A DNA stretch of 64,000 nucleotides from Cercospora beticola (taxonomy: Eukaryota > Ascomycota > Dothideomycetes > Mycosphaerellales > Mycosphaerellaceae). Of the stretch, positions 10,956 through 20,065 are shown piece by piece. Numbering within the stretch: the stretch's first letter is position 1; each line of letters opens with the position of its first letter. The stretch is taken from NCBI RefSeq assembly GCF_033473495.1, contig NC_088941.1, positions 434,001-498,000 of the forward strand. Direction: 5' to 3'. The notes under the pieces are model-generated. The model ran no database searches. It had not been told where the DNA came from and worked only from the letters and a program-made list of their open reading frames with translations. A program made the translations under genes and the position numbers.

Positions 10956-12333
10956 GATGGCGACAGGAGTTGCTAGCACTGGAGTGTAGAATACCAAAGT
11001 TGTGAAACATTTCGGGCATCATCTAGTGGGTCTAAGCACAAATGTAAAAGTCTTCGTTGATCTTCATTGCCCTGAAGTGGACAATGCTCAGAGCGTGGAG
11101 TCCAACCACGAACGCGTGGGGGAAGAGTGGAGTAGGATTTGATACATATTTCATCACCTTCGTCATCAGCGTTATTGTCAACAGTACATAATGATCTTGT
11201 TCTCCCGACAGTCTGGTGATGTCTCATACTTCATTCTCTACGAATCGAGAAGTCTTCACGATGCCAGGCCAGAACATTTCACAATGGAATTCATCAAGTA
11301 TTCCTGCCACAACAATGATATACATCCACTTTTCGTCTTGAGCGAATGCATCCATCTCCATTGTCAACATCTCCTTGCTGAAACCTTTGGGGAAATGCCA
11401 TGAACTTCCTCAACCTCAATTCAAGCGCACTTGTACCACCATCGTTGTCTTCGGAAGTCCAAGATCCCGAAGCACGTTCTCCTCCTCTTCTCTTCTCTTC
11501 ACGGGACGCAGCGGAGAAGAAGCATGCTACCGGCTCGTAACTTCCCCAGCGGCTCAACTAAAACATATCACATTCATATGCACGCACGTGTTGTGCAACA
11601 CAAGGACGAATCTCTTCAGCTCTGCTTCTGCGAGCTCCAGGGAACGAACGACCTGGCTGAAACACAATTCTCCTCTTTTCCTTCTCCGGGTGTGATAGAA
11701 GGATCACATCTTGCGCTGCACGCTTTCGTGGTGGATTGGATTTGTCACACATGCACGAGATTAATAAGGATCAAAAACCTCCCAGTCGCTAGCGCGATGA
11801 TCAGTCAGGAAGCAACAACACAAAAACGAAGAGGAGAGCGGAAAAAGAAAGAGCAAAAGTTTCGAACGAATCAACTGGAATTTCGCTTTCCATATTTCTC
11901 GTTTCAACCATACCAATAGACTAACCGCAATCATAATATTAGCCAGCATACCAAAAAAGCATAGCGCAACAGCAATAATAAAAGATGCTCCCTAGTATAT
12001 ATAATCCATAAGAACGCAGCACCAAAAGCACTCGGACTATCAGCACTTGATTCCTCGCGTCGGCCGTTATCATAGACAATCATCGTGTGTCCCCAAACGC
12101 CCATCTCGTTTTTCAAAAAGTTGTTCTCAAAAAGTTGTTGAGAGAACAATTCTCCTCCGCCGAGGCTTAGCAAAAGCCCGCAAGGATCAATGCCGTGTGG
12201 CAATGTTGTGAAAGGAATTTATCCAGCAGAAGCTGTTTCCAAAGGATCAAAGCGCTGTCGTCAATTCGTCAGGCCGTTACATCGTTCTCGTCGTACCTTG
12301 CCATGCTGGATATGGCACCCAGCGAAGGCGTTT
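10956..12333. other. Convergent intergenic region
   Basis: This is the 3' space between the LPAEVR gene (plus strand) and the forkhead gene (minus strand). The part near 11,880-12,010 is A/T-rich, as expected for 3' untranslated regions. Several open frames of 60-160 codons overlap one another on both strands and show no domain. Confidence 0.45.
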
Positions 12334-14715
12334 CTACCACCTGCTGGTAGCGCTTCGTCCTAGATTAGGGCGTGCTGGCGGTCCCATTGTTGACTTTCTG
12401 ACCGGGCTGCCGGTCGAGCGATCTGGTGCAGCCAATTGCGCAGACTGGCCAATCTTGCCAAAGTCTTGGAAGATATCAATGCCCTCTTCACTGCCATCAC
12501 TGTTGAGCTCCACGCCAAACAGGTCAGCAACATCTTTGTTGCTCATGGTCGGACCGGGCAGATTTTCTGCACCGAGGCCAACATCAAGCCACTTCATGTC
12601 ATCTCCAGCGCCAGTATGTATGGGTTGATGGGATTGCTTGAGCGGTGACCCACCAAGCTTCGCAGGTGAGCGTAATGACCCGGATCTGGTGAGGAATGGA
12701 GACATTGAGAATGGGCTATTGGTTGTTGCTGGCAGTGTGAGTGTGCTGTTGCCCTTAGCAGTGCCGGTGATGTCTGCCAGAATGCTCGTGCTTGTAGCTG
12801 CACGTACAAGCGACGGGCGCCTGTTGCCTCGCTTCTCAGGTGAACCACGGGCCGCAATATCTGCCTGCGGTTGGTCAATAAAGATGTCGAAAGCAGCATT
12901 GTTGAAATTGTAGGCTGCACTCGGGCTTTCGGCGGCAGGCCGCCACGGAGTCTTGCTCGCCTTGTAAGGTGAGATAAACGGTGTGAGTCCGACCGGACCT
13001 TCTTCACTAAGCGCGAAGGCAGGGCTCCATGTGCTAGCGTCTGGCATCGGGCTGAATGTCTTGGCTGGTGAGCCCAACAATGCCCGAACACGATTGCGAT
13101 GGTCTTGCAAGTTAGTGTTGGGTGATGCGGCAGTTGCTGGTCGTGCTGGCCGCTTGAAGATAACAGCTGGCGTGAGAGGGTTGTCATCTTTGCGCGAAGG
13201 CGAAGAGCCAAAGCTAGTAGGCAGCCCGTGATACCGATGCTGGTCCTTGGTTGGGCTGTCAAATGACGAGCTTCGGATGCGGGCGATCTCAGCCTCAGCA
13301 CGGCCCTTCTTGATGCGATGACTACGCACTTCGTTCTCTGACGCTAGTTGAATGGCGGCGCCGCGAGCGGCAGATGATTCGATAGAAGACCAGTATCCGG
13401 AATCACCAAGACCGCCAGCTCTTCGTCGCCGGCTGCCCGAACGGCTCGATGGGTGCTGGCGGATTTCCACTGGTGGTGTGCCGTTCCGATGCGCGTCGAA
13501 CGTTGGCGGTGAGGATCCTAAGTCTGCTGGGGGAGGTGGCGAGGAGCGCAGGTGAAGTGGAGGTGGCGGCATAGCCATTGCATCTTCGTCACGCTCATCG
13601 TCCTGCAGAGCAGGATCCGAGGCAGGGATTGTACCATCCGAGCTGAGGTCAGCCTCATCTGGGAACTTGGCTGAGTCAATGTCTTTGCTCTCAACCTTCC
13701 TCGATGATGATGTCGGGCCTAGGCTGAAGTTTCCAATAGCAGGAGTGCTGCCTGGTCTGAAGCTGGCAGGATCCGACGTTGGAGGCATTGACATGGAATG
13801 CGGGTACGAAGCGCCATCAGGCATTTTTCTCATGGGCTGCTTCTTTCCGAGCAAGAATGGGCGCTCCTCGCCGGGCTTGATGACCCAGTAGTTGCCTTTG
13901 CCTGGGTCGTCTTTGGGGCGCTCCTGCTTGATGAAGTTCTTGTTCAGACTCAAGTTGTGGCGGATGCTGTTCTGCCAGCCACCTTCGGATTCTCGGTAGA
14001 AGGCAAAGTTGTCGGAAATCCACTTGTATATTTGCGCCAGCGTAAGGCGACGATGTTCTGATCGCAGAATCGCCATGCCGATGAGTTCCGCATAGCTATG
14101 TGGTGGTTTCTGCCCGTCATCTGTCACTGTAGGCAGATCTTCTGGGCGCGGCAGTTCGAGGGAGGATTCATCTTGGTACGTCTTTTGCTTCTTGGCGCCT
14201 TGCTTGATGGGCACCGCGTCGGACAGGCCACGTTTCAGCGGAGCCTTGTAGCCATAGTCCACTTCCGAGTATGGTGCCATGGTCATATCGCCGAACGACG
14301 CGCCCTCGAAGGCGTTCTCCTTGTTGTGCGCGGAGGAATATTGCGGGAACAGGCTTTTCTCCATCTTGGGTGCGACCTGCTGGTACATGGCATAGAATCC
14401 GCTGTCTTTGGTGGGCGAATCTGTCTGGAAATTCGTCTTTCGTGGGGGAGACAGGCGGAAGTCTATGAGCTGGTGGGAGCTCCTCGGACGCAAGGGGGAA
14501 CTGTCTTTCTTGGAGGGTGAAGAGCCGGGGCGGCTATGGCCAGCGGAGGGGTTGAGCTGGACGTTGGACTTATTTGAGGCGTCGCTGAGGGGACCGAATG
14601 CATTGAGCAAGGCCGCCTCTACATCGTCGGTAGAAGAGTGATGCTGGTGTAAGTGGGTGTCGGAGTCTTCCCAAATCTCCAATGGAGCGACGGCTTTTTG
14701 ACGCGTCGCTGCCAT
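12334..14715 (-). CDS. Forkhead transcription factor, Hcm1-like
   Basis: The frame is open from 15216, but the first in-frame ATG is at 14715, giving 793 residues. The forkhead (winged-helix) DNA-binding domain lies at about 200-295: KPPHSYAELIGMAILRSEHR, then LTLAQIYKWISDNFAFY, then GWQNSIRHNLSLNKNFI and GKGNYWVIKPG. The variant KQERPKDDPGKGNYW resembles yeast Hcm1 and fission yeast Sep1 more than Fkh1/2, and no FHA domain precedes it. Hcm1-type factors drive S-phase/spindle gene expression; applying this here is inference. Flanking regions are disordered and Ser/Pro-rich with many SP/TP sites (SPTKD, SPARK-like), as expected for CDK-controlled factors. A strong donor (CAG|GTAAGTTCG) at 15096 suggests a 5'-untranslated intron. 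Confidence 0.9.
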   Translation of the reverse strand: MAATRQKAVAPLEIWEDSDTHLHQHHSSTDDVEAALLNAFGPLSDASNKSNVQLNPSAGHSRPGSSPSKKDSSPLRPRSSHQLIDFRLSPPRKTNFQTDSPTKDSGFYAMYQQVAPKMEKSLFPQYSSAHNKENAFEGASFGDMTMAPYSEVDYGYKAPLKRGLSDAVPIKQGAKKQKTYQDESSLELPRPEDLPTVTDDGQKPPHSYAELIGMAILRSEHRRLTLAQIYKWISDNFAFYRESEGGWQNSIRHNLSLNKNFIKQERPKDDPGKGNYWVIKPGEERPFLLGKKQPMRKMPDGASYPHSMSMPPTSDPASFRPGSTPAIGNFSLGPTSSSRKVESKDIDSAKFPDEADLSSDGTIPASDPALQDDERDEDAMAMPPPPLHLRSSPPPPADLGSSPPTFDAHRNGTPPVEIRQHPSSRSGSRRRRAGGLGDSGYWSSIESSAARGAAIQLASENEVRSHRIKKGRAEAEIARIRSSSFDSPTKDQHRYHGLPTSFGSSPSRKDDNPLTPAVIFKRPARPATAASPNTNLQDHRNRVRALLGSPAKTFSPMPDASTWSPAFALSEEGPVGLTPFISPYKASKTPWRPAAESPSAAYNFNNAAFDIFIDQPQADIAARGSPEKRGNRRPSLVRAATSTSILADITGTAKGNSTLTLPATTNSPFSMSPFLTRSGSLRSPAKLGGSPLKQSHQPIHTGAGDDMKWLDVGLGAENLPGPTMSNKDVADLFGVELNSDGSEEGIDIFQDFGKIGQSAQLAAPDRSTGSPVRKSTMGPPARPNLGRSATSRW

Positions 14716-15879
14716 CGGACGGCGACCACAAGCTGTCGACGACAGCTCTCTAGTGCTGTTCTGTTTATTGACGCGTCGGGCGCGTGATTTGGTCGTTGTA
14801 GTGGATTCCCTGGTGCTGCAAACGGTGAATGTGCGATGGGATCGTGGAGCGGGGGCGCGCCGGACGTAGGCAGGCGCAGCGGCGGACCAGTCGCGGCAGT
14901 GCCTGTAGAGGTGAGAGCGTGGATTCCGGGAAATTTCTGTTCGCGACGCATCAGTTCCTGTCGAGAAGTTGGAACTTGGAAGCAGCGTTGGGCTGAACGT
15001 CCATGCCTGGGATCTGGACAAGCCAAGAAGCCAGGATTCGACGCGCCGGCAATGTTCGCACCGGAGCACGGGAAGCCCGACGGCCAGCGAACTTACCTGG
15101 GCTAATCGTCGTCGCCGATCGGACGTGTCAATCGCGATGGCAGGGTGGAAAGGCGTCTGCGAAATAGAATGGCGACGCGTCGGGGTGGTGAGGCGCGGCG
15201 GTGGTGGTGAGGTCAATGGGTGAGGAGGACTGGAGCTCGTGTGAGGTCCTCGAGCTGACGAGCGCGCGAGGCTGTACCTCTGTCGAGCGGGGCACGTGAA
15301 CGAGAACGTGTAGCAAGGGCGATGTCACACGCTCCTTCCGGGACGCTGATTCGCCTCCGCCACGCAAGGAAGCTGCTGGGCGGCTCGAGGGTTGAGACCA
15401 ACGGCACGATCGGTGCGATCTCTGTCGCGAAAATGGTGCGCTGCTCTCGAATCAATCTGCTGTCTGCATCGGTCACCTGCTTTCGTGGAGAGCTTCTATG
15501 TACCGGAAGTGCGACGAGAGCGTCGCGCACACAGCGATATTGCACGATGAGAATAGAAACGCGCGCTGTGATCACCGTGGCTTGTCTCACCGTCGTCGCA
15601 CCTTCCTCGCTCCAGATTGTGCGTCATCCTTGCAACGCGCGGTGGGTCGCAAACGCGAACCCGTCGCGCTTCCCGCTGACGTCATGTGACGGATCTCCAA
15701 AATCACCTCCAATCTCCATGCATAAACGAGCTCTTGGTCACATCCGAACGAACAGACCCGCAATTCCATCGTGCAGTGGGCCATGCGACCGGAACCAGCG
15801 CGGCTGTTGCTCATACGTCGGCGACCTCATCTCTCCAGGCTGCCTGCTCATCTCCTCGCTCGTACCCAATCGCTACAGT
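14716..15879. promoter_or_regulatory. Upstream region of the forkhead gene, with a likely leader intron donor
   Basis: On the minus strand, CCCAG|GTAAGTTCG at 15097/15096 is a near-perfect donor. CTCTACAG at 14910-14903 is a plausible acceptor, giving a 194-bp intron in the 5' leader that cannot be read as coding in the main frame. On the plus strand a frame is open from ATG 15322 onwards and leads into the decayed gene at 15880, but its first part has no coding features. Confidence 0.45.
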
Positions 15880-16593
15880 ATGGAACCGCCCGTTGATGCC
15901 GGAAATCACGCAAGCAGAAAACGCAGACGCAGCATCCGAAAAGAGCGTGCAGATCTGTCCAACGGCATGTGCGGCGATAGTTGTGCAGATGTTGCACAAG
16001 CTCTAGAACCTGGTCCTGCCTTACAGCTCGTCAGGAGATCCGCCAAGCGAGCATGCGGAAAGCAAAGGCAGATGGACACTGCCATTCTAGTCGAACATCT
16101 GTCTAATGCACAAGCTTCAGGAGCGGACAGCGGATCCTATTTGTAACAGCCTGACGGATGCTCTATAGGCGAGATTGAACCGCAAACGGTAGGTGGCAAA
16201 ATGACGAACATTGACGAAGAAACGCTCGAGAACAACGTGTCAAGAAAGGAGAAGCAGGATGAGACTGCAGTACTAGGCAACAGAGAATACCGTCGTGATG
16301 CGAACGATGCCCTCGAAGATTTTGATCGTGCTGCTGCGACATAGGAAGGCGAGATCTTCTTGTGCTCTAGGCATTCAACACAGCCGGCATTAGTGAGCGG
16401 TACGCCTAGCCCACCAAACGAAGAGCCCATCGTAAAACTGGTTGCCTGGCCGAATAAAAGCATGAAGACTGGCAAAAGTGCGGATGCGATCGCAATTGCA
16501 GAGGATGATGATGATTCTAACTGAGAGGGCTCCAAGGAGGAATGTTGGCCCGAGCAGATCGATGGGATGAGCACGCTTCCTCCCTTGTGCTGA
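15880..16593 (+). pseudogene. Probable decayed gene, single frame with three internal stops
   Basis: One plus-strand frame, open from ATG 15322, reads coding-like from ATG 15880. It has a basic patch (SRKRRRSIRKERADL), an acidic/Lys part after 16201 (MTNIDEETLENN, then SRKEKQDETAVL) and an acidic run (AEDDDDSN) before 16522. The frame is cut by TAA at 16144, TAG at 16342 and TGA at 16522. Each could arise by one C-to-T change from CAA, CAG or CGA, and the first two are CpA-to-TpA, the context preferred by repeat-induced point mutation. No standard intron removes these stops; the only splice-like interval at the first is 26 bp. No family is recognised. The alternatives are a set of short unrelated ORFs, or noncoding DNA. 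Confidence 0.4.
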
Positions 16594-16929
16594 TGCCTCA
16601 TCTTGACACTATAGATCTCGTTGCAGCGCATGGCAAGTAATGGTATGCGGTCTGCTTAGACCATGTTCACTGCCACGATCTTTCTGGCCGTTGATACGTC
16701 AAGCAGGCGGTGATGTACGGCACGGAGCACAGCCACCACAGACATCTTGCATGAAGTGGTCTTGGCAAACCATCGACCGAAGCTTCAAGCGCATGCACAA
16801 GTCTTGAACTCACACCTTAGCAACGCTGGTCAACAAATGTCCACTATACTTTTGAAATCTGTTCCGACATTCGCCCACCGAACAGACAATCTCAACAGGC
16901 ACATCCGGCATAGAAGGGCAACATTCGCG
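16594..16929. promoter_or_regulatory. Upstream region of the HET-domain gene
   Basis: A short spacer before the HET gene. The HET frame is open back to 16747, with an in-frame ATG at 16837 (MSTILLKS), so part of this region could be coding if that start is used. No other feature is seen. Confidence 0.4.
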
Positions 16930-18813
16930 ATGTCGACACACAACAGCGAACAGGATGCAGCCGAGTTCGACCACGAACGAGAGCAAGGGAACGCTCTTAC
17001 CAGGAGTCCAGAACATGCAAATGAATACATTTATGAGCCCCTACCTGGAGACAGATGGATTCGTGTTTTGATTTTGGAGCCGGCGTCAGAGCTGGCCTGC
17101 CCACTCGTTGCTCGGCTTGAGCTGTTGGCACTGGGCCCAGCTCTGCCCATGGCCCCGCAAAAACCACTCGGATATGGTTCGCGTTTCGAATCTCCAGACG
17201 ACAAGCAGTTCGACTCCTATGTGTCGCTCGTGCAGGCGAGCAGATTGCCCTATACCGCGGTGTCGTACAGCTGGGCCATGGACGACGGGGATGATTCACC
17301 AAGCCGTGTGCTGACCCTCCACGGCAAAAAAGTCTCCATCACCCAAAACCTATCGGAAGGTCTGCGCAGAATTCGCTACAAGACTGACTCACGTTGGCTG
17401 TGGGTAGATGCGCTCTGCATTGATCAACACAACACAGCAGAACGAAGCGCTCAAGTCGCTATGATGACCGATATCTTCGAGCTCGCCGAGCGATGCATAG
17501 TATGGCTCGGAGAGGATATTGTGAGAGACAATGACCTTGCGGTGTGGCAGCTTTCACACTGTATTGTGCCCAACGACAATCCGAGAGCATTTAACAAATG
17601 TTTTGGAAGTAGAAACGGGAATGCCGCCATCGTGGTCTTGAATGCTCTTATGGCTGTTGACCATAGTCGATGCACTATGCATGCCTGCAGCGAGAGACAT
17701 AATCGGATAGACGATGCAGATTTCGCTGGCGAGCTCTTTCACATTGATGTTGGCGAGAATGAATTCAGTGACAAGACGCTAAAGGAGTTCTGGCAATATA
17801 TGCTCGCTGCGCCACCAGAAGCGGTCGCAAGAAAACTCTCCGGAATAAAATTGTGGTTAGAAAGAAGATACTGGCAACGACGTTGGGTAGTGCAAGAGAG
17901 CGCATCTCGCAATCGTTCATCCGGTGCCACCGATTATTGCTGGGCCGAATTCTCCTTGGGTCGTATTGAAATGCAGAATATGTTATGGCTGCTTTCTAGC
18001 ATAGACGTCGCCGTGGGATCTTTTTTTGATGTTCGCTTCAGAGCCGTAGATGCTCTCCGAATGACGGAGGCTGGGACCGGACCGCCAAAGGATCTGTGTG
18101 ATCAACTAAACATCCACGGGCACCTTCAATGCTCGGACGATCGAGATCGTCTCTACTCGCTCGTCTCGCTCGACCCAGGTTATGGCGTACAGGTGGACTA
18201 CGCATTGCCGATGCGAGAAGTATGCATAGAATTCTCCAGATTGATGGTGCGCAGAGGAGAAGTGAAGCGGCTTCTCGAAGCATGTCGTTATCAGCGTGGG
18301 GCTGCGCTTAATCTGCCATCCTGGGTGGTTGATTTACGAGAATATCGTTATTTTGACCCGAGGTTCGTAAGATGCACTACGGTACATGGGTCAGTCAGTG
18401 CCAATGGACAGCTATTATTGGAACTCAATTTGTTAGGCCCAATCGTAGGCATGGAGAAAGTTACGGAGGAGCATCCGCATGGACCGATTACAAAGTTCTT
18501 CTTGCTCTTCAAACCAGATGGCTTGAGCTTCTTGTGGCGCAGACGGCGGGCCAGGCCTACTGCATTGCGAATGCCATGGCTCTATACAAGGGACGGTCGC
18601 TCACCTAGGAAAGCGGACGCTCTATATTGCTTCCAAGATGGATTGGATATGCAAATTCTGTTGCTCCGCCCACCGAACAAAAAGCTTGCCATGTACCGAA
18701 TCATCGATCAACATATCTGTTTCGATCTATACAGCGCCGATGAATATGAAATCATTGGCCGCCATACTTACATACTGAGAGAGGACTATTTGGAGACGGT
18801 GCACATTGGATAG
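16930..18813 (+). CDS. HET-domain protein (heterokaryon incompatibility family)
   Basis: A single exon; ATG 16930 (MSTHNSEQDAAEF) gives 627 residues. The HET domain occupies about residues 100-290 with its conserved blocks LPYTAVSYSW, LHGKKVSITQNLSEGLRRIR, WLWVDALCIDQHNTAERSAQV and FELAERCIVWLGE, and ends near YWQRRWVVQE. HET proteins are fungal allorecognition and cell-death effectors with a TIR-like fold. Most family members have no known partner. The C-terminal part, with CSDDRDRLYSLVSL and VDYALPMREV, matches the common extension of large HET proteins. No NACHT, ankyrin or WD repeats are present. The gene sits next to a decayed gene in a sparse region, a common setting for such loci. A specific incompatibility role is not shown. 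Confidence 0.92.
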   Translation: MSTHNSEQDAAEFDHEREQGNALTRSPEHANEYIYEPLPGDRWIRVLILEPASELACPLVARLELLALGPALPMAPQKPLGYGSRFESPDDKQFDSYVSLVQASRLPYTAVSYSWAMDDGDDSPSRVLTLHGKKVSITQNLSEGLRRIRYKTDSRWLWVDALCIDQHNTAERSAQVAMMTDIFELAERCIVWLGEDIVRDNDLAVWQLSHCIVPNDNPRAFNKCFGSRNGNAAIVVLNALMAVDHSRCTMHACSERHNRIDDADFAGELFHIDVGENEFSDKTLKEFWQYMLAAPPEAVARKLSGIKLWLERRYWQRRWVVQESASRNRSSGATDYCWAEFSLGRIEMQNMLWLLSSIDVAVGSFFDVRFRAVDALRMTEAGTGPPKDLCDQLNIHGHLQCSDDRDRLYSLVSLDPGYGVQVDYALPMREVCIEFSRLMVRRGEVKRLLEACRYQRGAALNLPSWVVDLREYRYFDPRFVRCTTVHGSVSANGQLLLELNLLGPIVGMEKVTEEHPHGPITKFFLLFKPDGLSFLWRRRRARPTALRMPWLYTRDGRSPRKADALYCFQDGLDMQILLLRPPNKKLAMYRIIDQHICFDLYSADEYEIIGRHTYILREDYLETVHIG

Positions 18814-20065
18814 GCATACTTAGGTCTTCCGTCACTGCGCGTCAGACGGAACATGAAAAGAAGATCGCATCGAGCTGCAATATTACCGCATCATGCTCAC
18901 AACTCACCGAACTGCTGTACAGCTGCAAGAATCGATGGATCACCTCGTTGCATATCGAAATTTGTTCACTTACGGCCACGGTCGAAACTACCAACATCGC
19001 TCGAATGTCTCGCCAATATCTTGCCACGGGTTTTGTAAAGTACGGTCCGCGATTACGATTTTGACCTCCGTGATCGAAGTGTCAGGCCAAAATCAGGGAC
19101 AGTGCTAGCGATAGCAGCTCGTGACTGCGGCCACGGACGTTCTTGAAAGAGTTCATATCGTATTTATGCTGCACTTCATGTGTCTCTACATCGCCTTCGA
19201 GGGAAACGACGCCTAGCTCTTTTGCTTCCTCGAACGCTGAACGTGGAGCTATCAGAAGATTGTGATATGACGCTCTTCGGTAAATACATGCAACGATTGG
19301 AAGCTTAACATCTTAAGCATGAGGTTCACTTGTACCAAAGGGTTGGGGGCACTCGACCCCAGGTGATGGAGTGAAGACTCCCAGTCTTGCGGCACATTGC
19401 GTGGAGACGCAAAGCAGTGTAGAGTAGCACGGTGTCCGGCATTCAGCTCTAATGCTCGTTAGAGGCAGCCGCTGATTTTCTTATGTCACTGCTGCATGCT
19501 GTGGAAGGCGTGCATTTGTATTAGTCGTTCGTGTCAACTGAAGTTCACCTTGAGCAGTCAAAAAGGGCGAGAGTAGATTTGTTATTATCGAGCGTACGAG
19601 CGACCGATCGGAGCGCCTGCGACGATGAAAGTGGATTAGACACAATCGTAAGTCGGTCATCATATGCCTGAACCGTTCCTGACACAATGCTATGTGACGA
19701 GACTGATGAGAACAAAATATCGCAATGCCGAGAACCGAATGTCATCATGCGAAGTCGGAAGCACCTGCACAGTCAAACGCATCATATTCTCCCTCAATTA
19801 TGCAATGATCATATCCCTCTATCGATATTGGTATCAAGAAAACAAAAGGCGTCGAGAAAAAGCCTTCTGTTAGAGAGTGCTGTCGTCGTTGCGCTCTCGC
19901 TCTCATCTCCCACTCCCCACCCACCAGTCAAATGCCAATTATGCCAGAGTCAATCTCCACAAAAAAACGCCAAATGCGTTTTTCCGAAGATGGTAAAAAT
20001 ACAGACGCCCTGAAAACAAGCCCAAACAGCTCCTGCCCATCTACTCCAGGCGGTTCTTTTTTTGT
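18814..20065. other. Convergent intergenic region, no gene seen
   Basis: About 1.25 kb between the 3' ends of the HET gene and ino80. Only short frames occur. The right part, nearest ino80, is A/T-rich and probably its 3' untranslated region. Confidence 0.45.

Noticed and set aside
15322..15879. ATG-initiated open frame running into the decayed gene
   Set aside because: It is in the same frame as the decayed gene but its composition is not coding-like and it overlaps the likely forkhead promoter, so I start the relic at 15880.
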